Assembly (NCBI GenBank): GCA_012516015.1
Contig: JAAYXG010000465.1
Coordinates: forward strand, 1 to 9,338
Source of the DNA: Lysobacteraceae bacterium
Lineage (GTDB): Bacteria; Pseudomonadota; Gammaproteobacteria; Steroidobacterales; Steroidobacteraceae
DNA length: 9,338 bases
Direction: 5' to 3'
In this document: one piece after another, positions 1 through 6,506 of the stretch
Numbering within the stretch: the first letter of the stretch is position 1
Layout: each line of letters opens with the position of its first letter
Made by a program: the position numbers and the translations under genes
The notes under the pieces: model-generated
The model's input: only the letters and a program-made list of their open reading frames with translations
Told to the model about the DNA's origin: nothing
The model's database searches: none

Positions 1-1289
1 AGAATAAGATTCGCCGAGTCGGTGCCGTGCGCGTCCGTGTGACCTTCCACCGTGATCGAAGCATCCGGGAAAAGAGCGAGCGCTTGTTGCACCTTCGACA
101 TGAGCGCGCTGCTGTTCGCATCGATCGTACTGCGCCCCGAGGGGAACTTGATGCCAAGCAGCGATATCACGACATCCTCGCCTTGTCGGTAGACCCGAGC
201 CTCATCGGCGCTGAACAAGCTTTCGATCCGTGCCACATTCGCGCGCAGGCGCTCCTGCGCATCCACACGGCGCTGCAAAGCAATCCGCTCCTCCGAAACG
301 CCTCCTAGGCGAGCTTCGAGCCGCTCGACTTCTTTTCTCAGTGCGGCGATCTCTTCCGTGCGGTCTTGGAGCTCTTGCCTCAAGCGGCTGAGGTCCTGGC
401 GCTGCCGCTGCACGTGCTCGCCGAGCTCTTTGATCGCGGGCTCCATCCCTTCATCGAAGCGCGCGGCAAGATCCAAGTTCGAAGCGATCCGCCCCAGGGG
501 CTCCTCCCAGGAGAGAATGAGTGCCTCGAGCGCGGCTTCTTCGCCTCGCTGCGCCACCGTTTGCGCGATCAGTCTCGCGAGATAGGAGGCATGCCGGGCC
601 TCGTAGCTCGCTTGCGCGGCAAGATTGCGCGGGAGCATGAGATCGTAGCGATTGCGCTGAATCTCCTGCTCGGCTTCGGCCAAGTAGCGCTTCGCGGTTT
701 GCAGGGTACGCGGTGCGAAACGCTCGACCCTGGTCTGATCGGCTTGCGCAATGAGCGCGCGCGCTTCGCCGAGCACTTGGCCTTTCACCGCATTGAGCTC
801 CGCGTCACGCAGCAACACCTCGGACTCCGCAGCGCGCCGTTGTGCGTTCTTCAAGTCGCCGTTCTCGTTCTCGATCATCGCCTCCCTGAAGCGCTGCTCC
901 GCGCGACGCCAGATCTCGGGCGCAAATTCGGGCGCTTTCGCGACGAGCGCATCCTCGCGAGCTCTGATCGTCGTATTCAGGAGCTGGCGAGCGGCGGCAG
1001 CAGGTTTCACGGCACGATCGAGGCTCGCTTGCGCCTGCGCGATCTTCGCGCTTACGCGCTCGCCGCTTCGGCCGCGCTCCAGATCCTTACGCGCGGCCTC
1101 GAGGCTGGCGACCGCAGCTTCGAAATTGCGCGGGGAAAGCACGTGCACCTGCTCGGCGCGCTGCGCCTGAAGCGAGGCCGCAAGTTGCTCTATCTCGGGA
1201 GCGTCGGCCCAAACGGCGCTCGCGCACCCGAGCGCGACGATGAGCAGATACGACAGACGATTGAAGAAGCGCAGATCCGAGTTTCGCAT
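1..1289 (-). CDS. OmpA-family envelope protein with DUF4398-like N-terminal region, 3' end outside window
   Basis: I translated this frame by hand; it is open to the window edge, giving 429 codons without a stop. Residues 1-28 look like a signal peptide (hydrophobic YLLIVALGCASAVWA, probable cleavage after A28). C22 sits in a poor lipobox (ALGC), so a lipoprotein is possible but less likely. Residues 30-280 are almost all charged/Ala-rich helix resembling DUF4398, with a denser coiled coil at about 285-350. From about 365 an OmpA C-like peptidoglycan-binding domain begins, with the signature VEGHTDAHGTD (D419 is the expected diaminopimelate-contacting Asp). The matching Arg and the C-terminus lie outside the window. 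By family knowledge such proteins tether the outer membrane to peptidoglycan in the periplasm. The ATG at 1289 is chosen because it directly precedes the signal peptide; its Shine-Dalgarno is weak. It is co-directional with proA but 171 nt away, with its own candidate promoter. Confidence 0.85.
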   Translation of the reverse strand, partial: MRNSDLRFFNRLSYLLIVALGCASAVWADAPEIEQLAASLQAQRAEQVHVLSPRNFEAAVASLEAARKDLERGRSGERVSAKIAQAQASLDRAVKPAAAARQLLNTTIRAREDALVAKAPEFAPEIWRRAEQRFREAMIENENGDLKNAQRRAAESEVLLRDAELNAVKGQVLGEARALIAQADQTRVERFAPRTLQTAKRYLAEAEQEIQRNRYDLMLPRNLAAQASYEARHASYLARLIAQTVAQRGEEAALEALILSWEEPLGRIASNLDLAARFDEGMEPAIKELGEHVQRQRQDLSRLRQELQDRTEEIAALRKEVERLEARLGGVSEERIALQRRVDAQERLRANVARIESLFSADEARVYRQGEDVVISLLGIKFPSGRSTIDANSSALMSKVQQALALFPDASITVEGHTDAHGTDSANLI

Positions 1290-1317
1290 TCGGGCACCGT
1301 CGCCAGCAGATCGCCCA

Positions 1318-1345
1318 AGTATAAGGGCCGCTGTCCTGCTGGAAA
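1318..1345 (-). promoter_or_regulatory. Candidate sigma70 promoter for the OmpA-family gene
   Basis: On the minus strand a good -10 hexamer TATACT (1323-1318) has an imperfect -35 TTTCCA (1345-1340) with a 16-nt spacer. It lies 28 nt upstream of the ATG at 1289, giving a short leader of about 20 nt. The -10 is convincing by eye; the -35 matches at only 4 of 6 positions. No experimental support. Confidence 0.35.
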
Positions 1346-1395
1346 CGCAGGCAAGTTCACAGAAGTAAAGAAGCAGCCTGAAGTAAGCGGTCGCG

Positions 1396-1414
1396 GCTAG
1401 CCAAGAAGGCTGGC
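1396..1414 (-). terminator. Weak hairpin between proA and the OmpA-family gene
   Basis: A 19-nt imperfect inverted repeat (GCCAGCC, loop TTCTT, GGCTAGC on the minus strand) lies about 47 nt after the proA stop. The arms pair over seven positions with one mismatch. There is no following T-run, so it is at best a weak or Rho-assisted stop; it could be chance. Confidence 0.2.
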
Positions 1415-1460
1415 GCCTCGTTGCCCGATTGTTGCTCGGAACACCCGCATTCTCAGGCTT

Positions 1461-2738
1461 CTATGGGCGCGTCTGGCCGGTGCCGCGCACGACGTACTTA
1501 TAGCTCGTCAGCTGCTCGACGCCGACGGGACCTCGAGCGTGGAATTTATCCGTCGAAATGCCGATCTCCGCACCCATGCCGAACTCGCCGCCATCGGCGA
1601 ATTGAGTCGAGGCGTTGTGGAGAACGATCGCGCTATCCACGCCGTTCAGGAAGCGCTCTGCCGCCTTCTCATCGCGGGTCACGATCGAATCCGTGTGTGC
1701 CGACCCGTATCGTTCGATGTGCGCAATGGCGTCATCGACGCCCCGCACGGTTTTTGCCGCAATGATTGCGTCGAGGTACTCGGTGGACCAGTCCGCTTCG
1801 GTCGCGGCGCTCACGCGCGGTTCCAGTCGCTGGATGCGCTCATCGCCCCGCACCGCACAGCCGGCGTCCAAGAGCGCCTTCACGACTTCCGCCGTATGCG
1901 CGAAGGACTCATCGAACAAGACCGTTTCCGCCGCGCCGCAAATACCCGTACGCCGCATCTTCGCGTTCAGCAGGACGTCTCTTGCCATCTGCACGTCCGC
2001 TTGCGCATCGATGTATACGTGACAATTGCCCTCGAGGTGGCCGATGACCGGTACGCGTGCTTCGCGCTGGACGCGCTCGACCAAGCTCTTGCCGCCGCGA
2101 GGCACCAGCACATCGATGTAGTCCGTCATGCCTGAGAGCATGTGTCCGACCGCCGCGCGGTCCGTCGTCGGCACGATCTGAATCGCGCCCGCAGGCAAGC
2201 CCGCTGCGCGCAGTCCCTCGACGAGACAAGCATGAATCGCAGCGCTCGATCGGCTGCTCTCCGAACCGCCGCGCAAGATCACGGCGTTGCCCGACTTGAG
2301 GCACAGAGCGCCTGCATCGGCCGTTACGTTGGGACGGCTCTCATAGATGATGCCCACCACGCCGAGCGGAACGCGGACGCGCTGGATGCGCAAGCCATTC
2401 GGGCGCGTCCACTCCGCGATCACGCCGCCCACGGGATCGTCCAACGCGATGATCTCCTCGATGCCTTTAGCCATCGCTTCGATGCGCTTGTCGTCCAGCA
2501 TCAACCGATCGACGAGCGCACCCGAGAGGTTGCGGCCCTTCGCATCCTCGACATCGAGACGATTGGCTTCGAGGATGGCGCTGCGGCGCTCCCGAATCGC
2601 AGCGGCCGCGGCTTTCAGCGCGTCGTTCTTGGTCTGCGTCGAGGCGCGTGCCAGGACACGAGCCGCAGCAACGGCCTCGCGCCCCAGGGAATTCATGGTT
2701 TCCGCGATGTTCGCGATTTCGGCGGTAGTGGCGTTCAT
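1461..2738 (-). CDS. proA: Gamma-glutamyl phosphate reductase (glutamate-5-semialdehyde dehydrogenase)
   Basis: This is the second enzyme of proline biosynthesis: NADPH-dependent reduction of gamma-glutamyl phosphate to glutamate-5-semialdehyde, in the cytoplasm. The 425-residue product matches the usual ProA length (about 415-430). Family motifs run in order: [20 protein letters not shown] and [13 protein letters not shown] in the cofactor domain (residues about 121-158), VPRGG (about 212-216), then [11 protein letters not shown], whose Cys (about residue 267) is the expected catalytic thiol, and C-terminal [20 protein letters not shown] and HARGPVG. The frame extends upstream to a TTG at 2795, but the added 19 residues resemble no ProA N-terminus and would exceed family length, so ATG 2738 is chosen although its Shine-Dalgarno is poor. 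proB lies upstream on the same strand, separated by 410 nt and an opposite-strand gene, so proA probably has its own promoter. It ends with TAG, which bears on the proB question. Confidence 0.95.
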   Translation of the reverse strand: MNATTAEIANIAETMNSLGREAVAAARVLARASTQTKNDALKAAAAAIRERRSAILEANRLDVEDAKGRNLSGALVDRLMLDDKRIEAMAKGIEEIIALDDPVGGVIAEWTRPNGLRIQRVRVPLGVVGIIYESRPNVTADAGALCLKSGNAVILRGGSESSRSSAAIHACLVEGLRAAGLPAGAIQIVPTTDRAAVGHMLSGMTDYIDVLVPRGGKSLVERVQREARVPVIGHLEGNCHVYIDAQADVQMARDVLLNAKMRRTGICGAAETVLFDESFAHTAEVVKALLDAGCAVRGDERIQRLEPRVSAATEADWSTEYLDAIIAAKTVRGVDDAIAHIERYGSAHTDSIVTRDEKAAERFLNGVDSAIVLHNASTQFADGGEFGMGAEIGISTDKFHARGPVGVEQLTSYKYVVRGTGQTRP

Positions 2739-2830
2739 GCGGCCGATTCTAGCAAGCGACGCGTGCGACGCTAGTAGAGCCTCGGCGATACGCAACTCTT
2801 AGCCGCCGCAGTGCGTTAGGAGGAATATTC

Positions 2831-2836
2831 AGGAGG
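2831..2836 (+). promoter_or_regulatory. Perfect Shine-Dalgarno deciding the start of the 79-residue protein
   Basis: AGGAGG at 2831-2836 lies 8 nt before ATG 2845, which is optimal spacing. A competing in-frame TTG at 2839 would be only 2 nt away and is rejected. This is the best ribosome-binding site in the window and argues that the small gene is really translated. Confidence 0.75.
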
Positions 2837-2844
2837 ATTTGCGT

Positions 2845-3084
2845 ATGCGCGGACCCGAGGCCCTCGAACGACGTTCATATCCAACAATGCTCGGCGTGCT
2901 CGCCGCGGTCGGCGCACTCACGCTGATCGCACTCCCTGCGATTCGCAAACTGAACCGGCGCTGGTCGATCGCTCACCCTCAAGCCAAGAAGGAGCCGGCC
3001 ATCGACAAGGCACTCCAGGACACCTATCCGGCGAGCGATCCGCCCGCGTCGCGCTACTTCGACATTCCGGTCAATCGCCGCTAA
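2845..3084 (+). CDS. Small membrane-anchored protein with C-terminal PASDPP motif, function unknown
   Basis: A 79-residue protein. The first dozen residues are polar, then a hydrophobic segment (YPTMLGVLAAVGALTLIALP, about residues 12-31) probably spans the inner membrane. A basic stretch follows (IRKLNRR), which by the positive-inside rule would place the C-terminus in the cytoplasm. The end carries DKALQDTYPASDPPAS, which resembles an ALEDTFPASDPP-type motif I recall from many small uncharacterised proteobacterial proteins. No function can be assigned. The perfect Shine-Dalgarno supports expression. The gene is divergent from proA (106 nt between starts) and convergent with proB (64 nt between stops), so it lies inside what is often a proB-proA operon. 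Identity of the motif family is from memory; the reading frame itself is well supported. Confidence 0.75.
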   Translation: MRGPEALERRSYPTMLGVLAAVGALTLIALPAIRKLNRRWSIAHPQAKKEPAIDKALQDTYPASDPPASRYFDIPVNRR

Positions 3085-3148
3085 GTCCGATTTCGCCCGC
3101 GCATCATCTGCTCGATCTGCGCTGCGCGAGCCGACCGTTTGCACGCGA

Positions 3149-4297
3149 TTACTCGTGCGCGGTCAAGACGAGATCGTCGCGATGAATGAGCTCATCGCGG
3201 CCCCGATGACCGAGCAGCGCTTCTATCTCGTGCGATTGCCGTCCCTTGAGGCGCTCCGCATCCGCGCTCGAATACGCGGACAGTCCCCGCGCGATTTCGT
3301 TGCCCTGCTCGTCTCGCACGACGAGCGCATCGCCGCGCTGAAATTGTCCGTCCACGCCGACGACGCCAGCAGGCAGCAAACTCTTACCGGCACGCAGCGC
3401 TCGGACGGCGCCGGCATCCACTACGACCGCGCCAGCGGGTTTCAACGCCCCTGCGATCCATTGCTTGCGAACGGTGATCGGATTTGCGGTGGGAAAGAAC
3501 CAGCTGCAACGCGCGCCTTGCTCGATCCGGCGAAGCGGATGCATTTCTCGTCCAAGGGCGATGCACATGTGACAACCGGCCGAAACGGCGATCTTCGCCG
3601 CCGCGATCTTGGTCGCCATGCCGCCCGAGCCGACGTCGGAGGCCGACCCTGTGCCCATTCTTTCGATCTCCGGCGTGATGGCCCGGATTTCGGCAATGAG
3701 CTCCGCTTGCGGATTCCGCGTCGGATCGGCGGTGTAAAGCCCGTCCACGTCGGAGAGCAAAATCAGGCTGTCCGCACTGACCATTTGCGCAACACGCGCT
3801 GCCAGACGGTCATTGTCGCCGTAGCGAATTTCCGCAGTTGCGACCGTGTCGTTCTCGTTGATGACCGGCACCGCGCCAAGCTTGAGAAGGGTGTTGATCG
3901 TGCTACGCGCGTTCAAGTAGCGGCGACGCTCCTCCGTGTCGGCGAACGTAAGCAGAATCTGCGCGACGTTCACCCCGTGCTGCTCCAGCACTTCTTTCCA
4001 AGCGTGTGCGAGCCGGATCTGCCCGACCGCCGCCGCCGCCTGGCTCTCCTCGAGCTTGAGGCGCCCCGCCGGCAGCCCGATCGAGCGCCGTCCGAGCGCG
4101 ATCGCACCGGAGGAAACGAGCAATACCTCGCAACCGCGAGCGTGCAGCCTTGCGATGTCGGCCGCGAGCGTCTCGAGCCAAGCACGGTTCAATCGAGCAT
4201 TGCGCGCATCGACCTATAGGGCCGATCCGACCTTGATCACGACGCGCCGCGCCCGAAGGAGCGGCGAGGCCGAATGAGTCTGATCGTTGGGCGACAT
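3149..4297 (-). pseudogene. proB: Glutamate 5-kinase with PUA domain, interrupted by in-frame TAG at codon 28
   Basis: ProB phosphorylates glutamate to gamma-glutamyl phosphate, the first and feedback-regulated step of proline synthesis. From ATG 4297 the frame reads MSPNDQ...RRVVIKVGSAL, then TAG (4216-4214), then [14 protein letters not shown] and onward without any other lesion to TAA at 3149-3151. Full length would be 382 codons, normal for kinase plus PUA. Downstream motifs are intact: [50 protein letters not shown] and [13 protein letters not shown] in the amino-acid-kinase domain, then a PUA domain from about [10 protein letters not shown] (roughly residues 280-370). The stop falls where relatives usually carry Leu; one base change (TTG to TAG) explains it. 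Restart at TTG 4192 would give 347 residues but lose the conserved VVIKVGS nucleotide-binding strand and has no Shine-Dalgarno, so that product is unlikely to be active. Identity is certain; whether the gene is truly dead is not, because an assembly error fits equally well. Confidence 0.85.
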
Positions 4298-4588
4298 GTT
4301 CTCGATTGACGATGACACAACTATGACCGGGTGGCGCGTCGGCTAGTCGGACGCACTTTGTCTTGCGCGCTCCACCTGCGGCACAGCGCCGGCGGACCAG
4401 CGGCTTTCCGCGTCGATCGATCGAGAAGCGAACAATGAATGCAATGAGTGCTGATGTTGCTGTGACTTATGGGCCGGGCTTCGATCCGTCGCACCGGATT
4501 CCACGTAGCTTAAACAAGGCGTCGTAGCACCACCAGCCCACGCCGGAAAGAGGCCGCTCTCGACCCCTGCGCGTCATCTCCGATTCTG
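4298..4588. other. Gene-free divergent spacer upstream of proB
   Basis: With the leader up to 4663 this is 366 nt between divergent proB and the acidic-tail gene. I see no convincing coding region, tRNA or repeat family. Minor features are a 12-bp self-complementary TCGA run (4413-4424) and a CATAGT element about 30 nt upstream of the proB ATG (minus strand) without a matching -35. A 30-codon open frame at 4435-4527 is judged to be chance. Confidence 0.5.
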
Positions 4589-4617
4589 TTGCCTGGTGCG
4601 ATACGACACCCTAATAT
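4589..4617 (+). promoter_or_regulatory. Candidate sigma70 promoter for the acidic-tail protein
   Basis: TTGCCT (4589-4594) and TAATAT (4612-4617) are separated by exactly 17 nt, each matching consensus at 4 of 6 positions. Transcription would begin near 4624, leaving a leader of about 40 nt before GTG 4664. Its position inside the upstream in-frame extension argues against a start at 4589. Confidence 0.4.
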
Positions 4618-4624
4618 TCCGCGA

Positions 4625-4641
4625 ACCGGTCGAGCACCGGT
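4625..4641 (+). repeat. ACCGGT inverted repeat in the leader
   Basis: ACCGGT occurs twice with a 5-nt spacer (4625-4630 and 4636-4641). Each copy is itself a palindrome, so the pair can act as a 6-bp stem-loop in RNA or as a dyad for a DNA-binding protein. It falls at the predicted transcription start of the downstream gene. Function is unproven. Confidence 0.4.
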
Positions 4642-4663
4642 AATCCCGTCGTCGAGGTGTTGC

Positions 4664-4996
4664 GTGGGCAGAGATTACGACCCGGTTCAAGGCAAGTGGT
4701 ACCAGGATCTCGAGGAGAACGAGATCTTTCAGGTGCTATCGGTCGATCCGGACGAAGAGATCGTCGAATTGCAGTACGAGAACGGGGACATCGAAGAGAT
4801 CGACCTCGATACGTGGCATGAGCTCGACCTGGAGCACGCCGAGGAGCCTGAAGGCTGGTCCAGCGACGACGAGGACGAGGACGACGAGGACGACCTCGAC
4901 GACGATGATGATGATGACGATTGGGATGATGACGACGACTGGGACGAGGACGACGATCTCGACGACGACGATTACGGCGATCGCGACGACATGTAG
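4664..4996 (+). CDS. DUF6763-like small acidic protein with Asp/Glu-rich tail
   Basis: A 110-residue cytoplasmic protein. The N-terminal part (residues 1-58), beginning VGRDYDPVQGKWYQDLEENE and continuing IFQVLSVDPDEEIVELQYENGDIEE..LDTWHELDL, resembles the gammaproteobacterial DUF6763 family, which looks like a small beta-barrel fold. Residues 68-110 are an extreme acidic tail: 35 of 43 residues are Asp or Glu, broken only by single L, W, Y, G, R and M. The DNA there is a GAC/GAT-rich low-complexity tract (about 4865-4990). The open frame extends up to TTG 4589, but GTG 4664 is chosen because the conserved VGRDYDP motif begins there, GAGG (4654-4657) is well placed, and a promoter overlaps the upstream extension. 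It is divergent from proB. Function is unknown; an acidic tail could bind basic proteins or metals, but that is speculation. Confidence 0.8.
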   Translation: MGRDYDPVQGKWYQDLEENEIFQVLSVDPDEEIVELQYENGDIEEIDLDTWHELDLEHAEEPEGWSSDDEDEDDEDDLDDDDDDDDWDDDDDWDEDDDLDDDDYGDRDDM

Positions 4997-5025
4997 GCGC
5001 GCGCTAGTGGAGCTGAACCTCTCCT

Positions 5026-5047
5026 GCCGCTGAAGGCTGCGTCTTTT
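5026..5047 (+). terminator. Weak hairpin with U-rich tail after the acidic-tail gene
   Basis: GCCGC (5026-5030), a 5-nt loop and GCTGC (5036-5040) form a short stem with one mismatch, followed by TCTTTTC. It is a poor intrinsic terminator by stem strength, but correctly placed about 30 nt after the stop and before the htpX promoter. Confidence 0.25.
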
Positions 5048-5063
5048 CTCGGCACCGGGCTAC

Positions 5064-5090
5064 CTTGAATCCCGACCTCCCGCCCCTAAT
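5064..5090 (+). promoter_or_regulatory. Candidate heat-shock (sigma32) promoter for htpX
   Basis: CTTGAA (5064-5069), a 13-nt spacer and CCCCTAAT (5083-5090) resemble the sigma32 consensus CTTGAAA, 11-16 nt, CCCCATNT. The -35 is nearly perfect, while the -10 keeps CCCC and the final T but swaps the AT. Escherichia coli htpX is heat-inducible, which makes the match more credible than its score alone. Leader length would be about 90 nt. Confidence 0.45.
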
Positions 5091-5188
5091 TCGATGACGA
5101 CGGCCGCCTGGCGGCGGGTGGCCTCGTGCCCCGCCCGCACGCGTCCCGTTGGTTCGTGTAGCTTCATCTCGCATTCGGTGGAAACCGC

Positions 5189-6073
5189 ATGAAACGCATT
5201 CTCCTCTTCGTCGCGACGAACGTCGCGGTGCTCCTCGTATTGAGCGTGACGCTGCGCTTGCTCGGTGTGGACAGCATCCTCGACGAGCGAGGCGCGGGAC
5301 TCGATCTCAATTCACTGCTGATCTTCTCCGCCGTTCTCGGCTTCAGCGGCTCGCTCATTTCGCTTGCGATCTCCAAGTGGACTGCCAAGCGGATGATGGG
5401 CGTCCGCGTGATCGAGCAGCCGAGTAACGCCACCGAAGCATGGCTGCTCGACACGGTTCGTCGTCAGGCTCAGCAAGTCGGCATCGGTATGCCGGAAGTC
5501 GGCATATTCGAAAGCCCGGAGATGAATGCGTTTGCAACGGGCCCCCGGCGCGACAATGCGCTCGTCGCAGTGAGCACGGGATTGCTCGCGGGAATGTCGC
5601 GTCGCGAAGCGGAAGCGGTCTTGGCACATGAGGTCAGCCACGTCGCGAACGGCGACATGGTGACGCTCACGTTGATCCAAGGCGTCGTCAACACGTTCGT
5701 GATTTTCCTCTCGCGCGTGATCGGATACACGGTCGACCGCGTCGTCTTCAAGACCGAGCGCGGCCATGGGCCTGCATTTCTCATCACGGTCATCGTCGCG
5801 CAACTCGTGCTCGGCATCCTGGCGAGCATGATCGTCATGTGGTTCTCGCGCTATCGCGAATTCCGGGCCGACGCCGGCGGTGCCCATCTCGAGGGTCGCG
5901 AGGCGATGATCGGGGCGCTCGAACGCTTGCGCCAACGGCATAGCGGCGCGCTGCCGGACAACATGGCCGCATTCGGCATCAACAACGACAAGCCCAAGGC
6001 GGGTTTGCGTCGCCTGTTCATGACGCACCCGCCGCTCGAGGAGCGCATCGCCGCGCTGCGAAGCGCGGCGTAG
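5189..6073 (+). CDS. htpX: Membrane zinc metalloprotease HtpX
   Basis: HtpX is an inner-membrane M48-family protease that, with FtsH, removes damaged membrane proteins, with its active site facing the cytoplasm. At 294 residues it matches the Escherichia coli protein (293). Two N-terminal transmembrane segments (about 4-26 and 42-62) are followed by a catalytic region with HEVSH at 147-151 (zinc ligands H147 and H151, catalytic E148). The third ligand is E224 in [12 protein letters not shown]. Two further hydrophobic stretches (about 162-178 and 196-218) lie between them, as in the family. The C-terminal [14 protein letters not shown] is also typical. ATG 5189 starts right at the conserved [11 protein letters not shown]. 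The Shine-Dalgarno is modest (GGTGGA). A sigma32-like promoter lies about 100 nt upstream, and the next gene overlaps its stop by one base. All catalytic residues are present. Confidence 0.96.
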   Translation: MKRILLFVATNVAVLLVLSVTLRLLGVDSILDERGAGLDLNSLLIFSAVLGFSGSLISLAISKWTAKRMMGVRVIEQPSNATEAWLLDTVRRQAQQVGIGMPEVGIFESPEMNAFATGPRRDNALVAVSTGLLAGMSRREAEAVLAHEVSHVANGDMVTLTLIQGVVNTFVIFLSRVIGYTVDRVVFKTERGHGPAFLITVIVAQLVLGILASMIVMWFSRYREFRADAGGAHLEGREAMIGALERLRQRHSGALPDNMAAFGINNDKPKAGLRRLFMTHPPLEERIAALRSAA

Positions 6074-6483
6074 TGCTGACGCTGCGCTTCTTCATTCTCG
6101 CTTCGCTCGCAGGCATTTGCCTGTGGGGGTTGTTTTCCCTGCTCGAAAATCTGCGCGAACCCGGGCTGCTTCGCTCGCCGAAGACGATCGTCGTGAAGGG
6201 TTGCGATCGGCTCGATACGCCGAAAGCCGCGCAAGTTTGTCCGCAGCTGTTCTGCCAAAAGGCGCTCCTCGAGTCGAATGAAGTTGCACGCAGCGCCCGA
6301 TTCGAGATCACTCTGCGACGCAAGGCGAACGCGGCCGAGCTCATCGGCGGCAACGTGCTTACTGACGCTGGCACGAGTCGACACTTCGCTTGTGTGCTCG
6401 AAAACGGTGTCGTCAAATTCAAGAAGATCGTGACCTCGACCGACCTTGAATCCTTGGCCGCCGGCTCAGAGTGGTCGCTTTGA
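6073..6483 (+). CDS. Unknown exported or membrane-anchored protein coupled to htpX
   Basis: A 136-residue protein that I do not recognise. Residues 4-24 (LRFFILASLAGICLWGLFSLL) form a transmembrane anchor or uncleaved signal, leaving a periplasmic domain of about 110 residues. That domain has four cysteines: C44, C56, C61 and C107, plus C16 inside the helix. An even number in an exported domain suggests disulfides. The first two-thirds hold VVKGCDRLDTP and VCPQLFCQKALLES; the rest looks beta-rich. The start is GTG 6073, whose G is the last base of the htpX TAG stop (TAGTG). No Shine-Dalgarno is visible, so translation is probably coupled to termination of htpX. This suggests one transcript and stoichiometric production with the protease; a role as HtpX partner, regulator or substrate is inference only. 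It ends 23 nt before the flavoprotein gene. Confidence 0.75.
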   Translation: MLTLRFFILASLAGICLWGLFSLLENLREPGLLRSPKTIVVKGCDRLDTPKAAQVCPQLFCQKALLESNEVARSARFEITLRRKANAAELIGGNVLTDAGTSRHFACVLENGVVKFKKIVTSTDLESLAAGSEWSL

Positions 6484-6506
6484 GCTCGCTTTGAGATGAT
6501 GAGGAC

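Noticed and set aside
366..1400. Long plus-strand open frame (344 codons)
   Set aside because: It is antisense to the OmpA-family gene, has no domain-like sequence, and arises from high-GC codon bias. The minus frame has a signal peptide and a clear OmpA motif.
2749..2774. CTAGC...GCTAG inverted repeat between proA and the small gene
   Set aside because: Only 5-bp outer arms and an ACGCGT centre match, with mismatched bases between. Too weak to call an operator.
2739..2795. N-terminal extension of ProA to TTG 2795
   Set aside because: It adds 19 residues not typical of ProA and uses a rarer start codon. ATG 2738 gives normal family length.
3155..4219. Long plus-strand open frame (354 codons) opposite proB
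   Set aside because: The minus strand encodes all ProB motifs. The plus frame is Arg/Asp-rich and motif-free, a typical shadow.
4413..4424. TCGATCGATCGA palindrome
   Set aside because: A short simple repeat of a palindromic tetramer in high-GC DNA; no placement relative to a promoter supports a function.
4476..4500. TTCGATC resembling a tRNA T-loop
   Set aside because: The flanking bases do not form a 5-bp T-stem, and no acceptor or anticodon arm is found.
4435..4527. 30-codon plus-strand open frame MNAMSADV...
   Set aside because: No Shine-Dalgarno, no recognisable family and short enough to be chance.
4589..4663. N-terminal extension of the acidic-tail protein to TTG 4589
   Set aside because: The -35 and -10 boxes fall inside it, its sequence is unlike the rest of the protein, and GTG 4664 has a better ribosome-binding site and starts at the conserved motif.
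5312..6028. Minus-strand open frame of 238 codons opposite htpX
   Set aside because: His/Arg/Asp-rich antisense shadow of HtpX.
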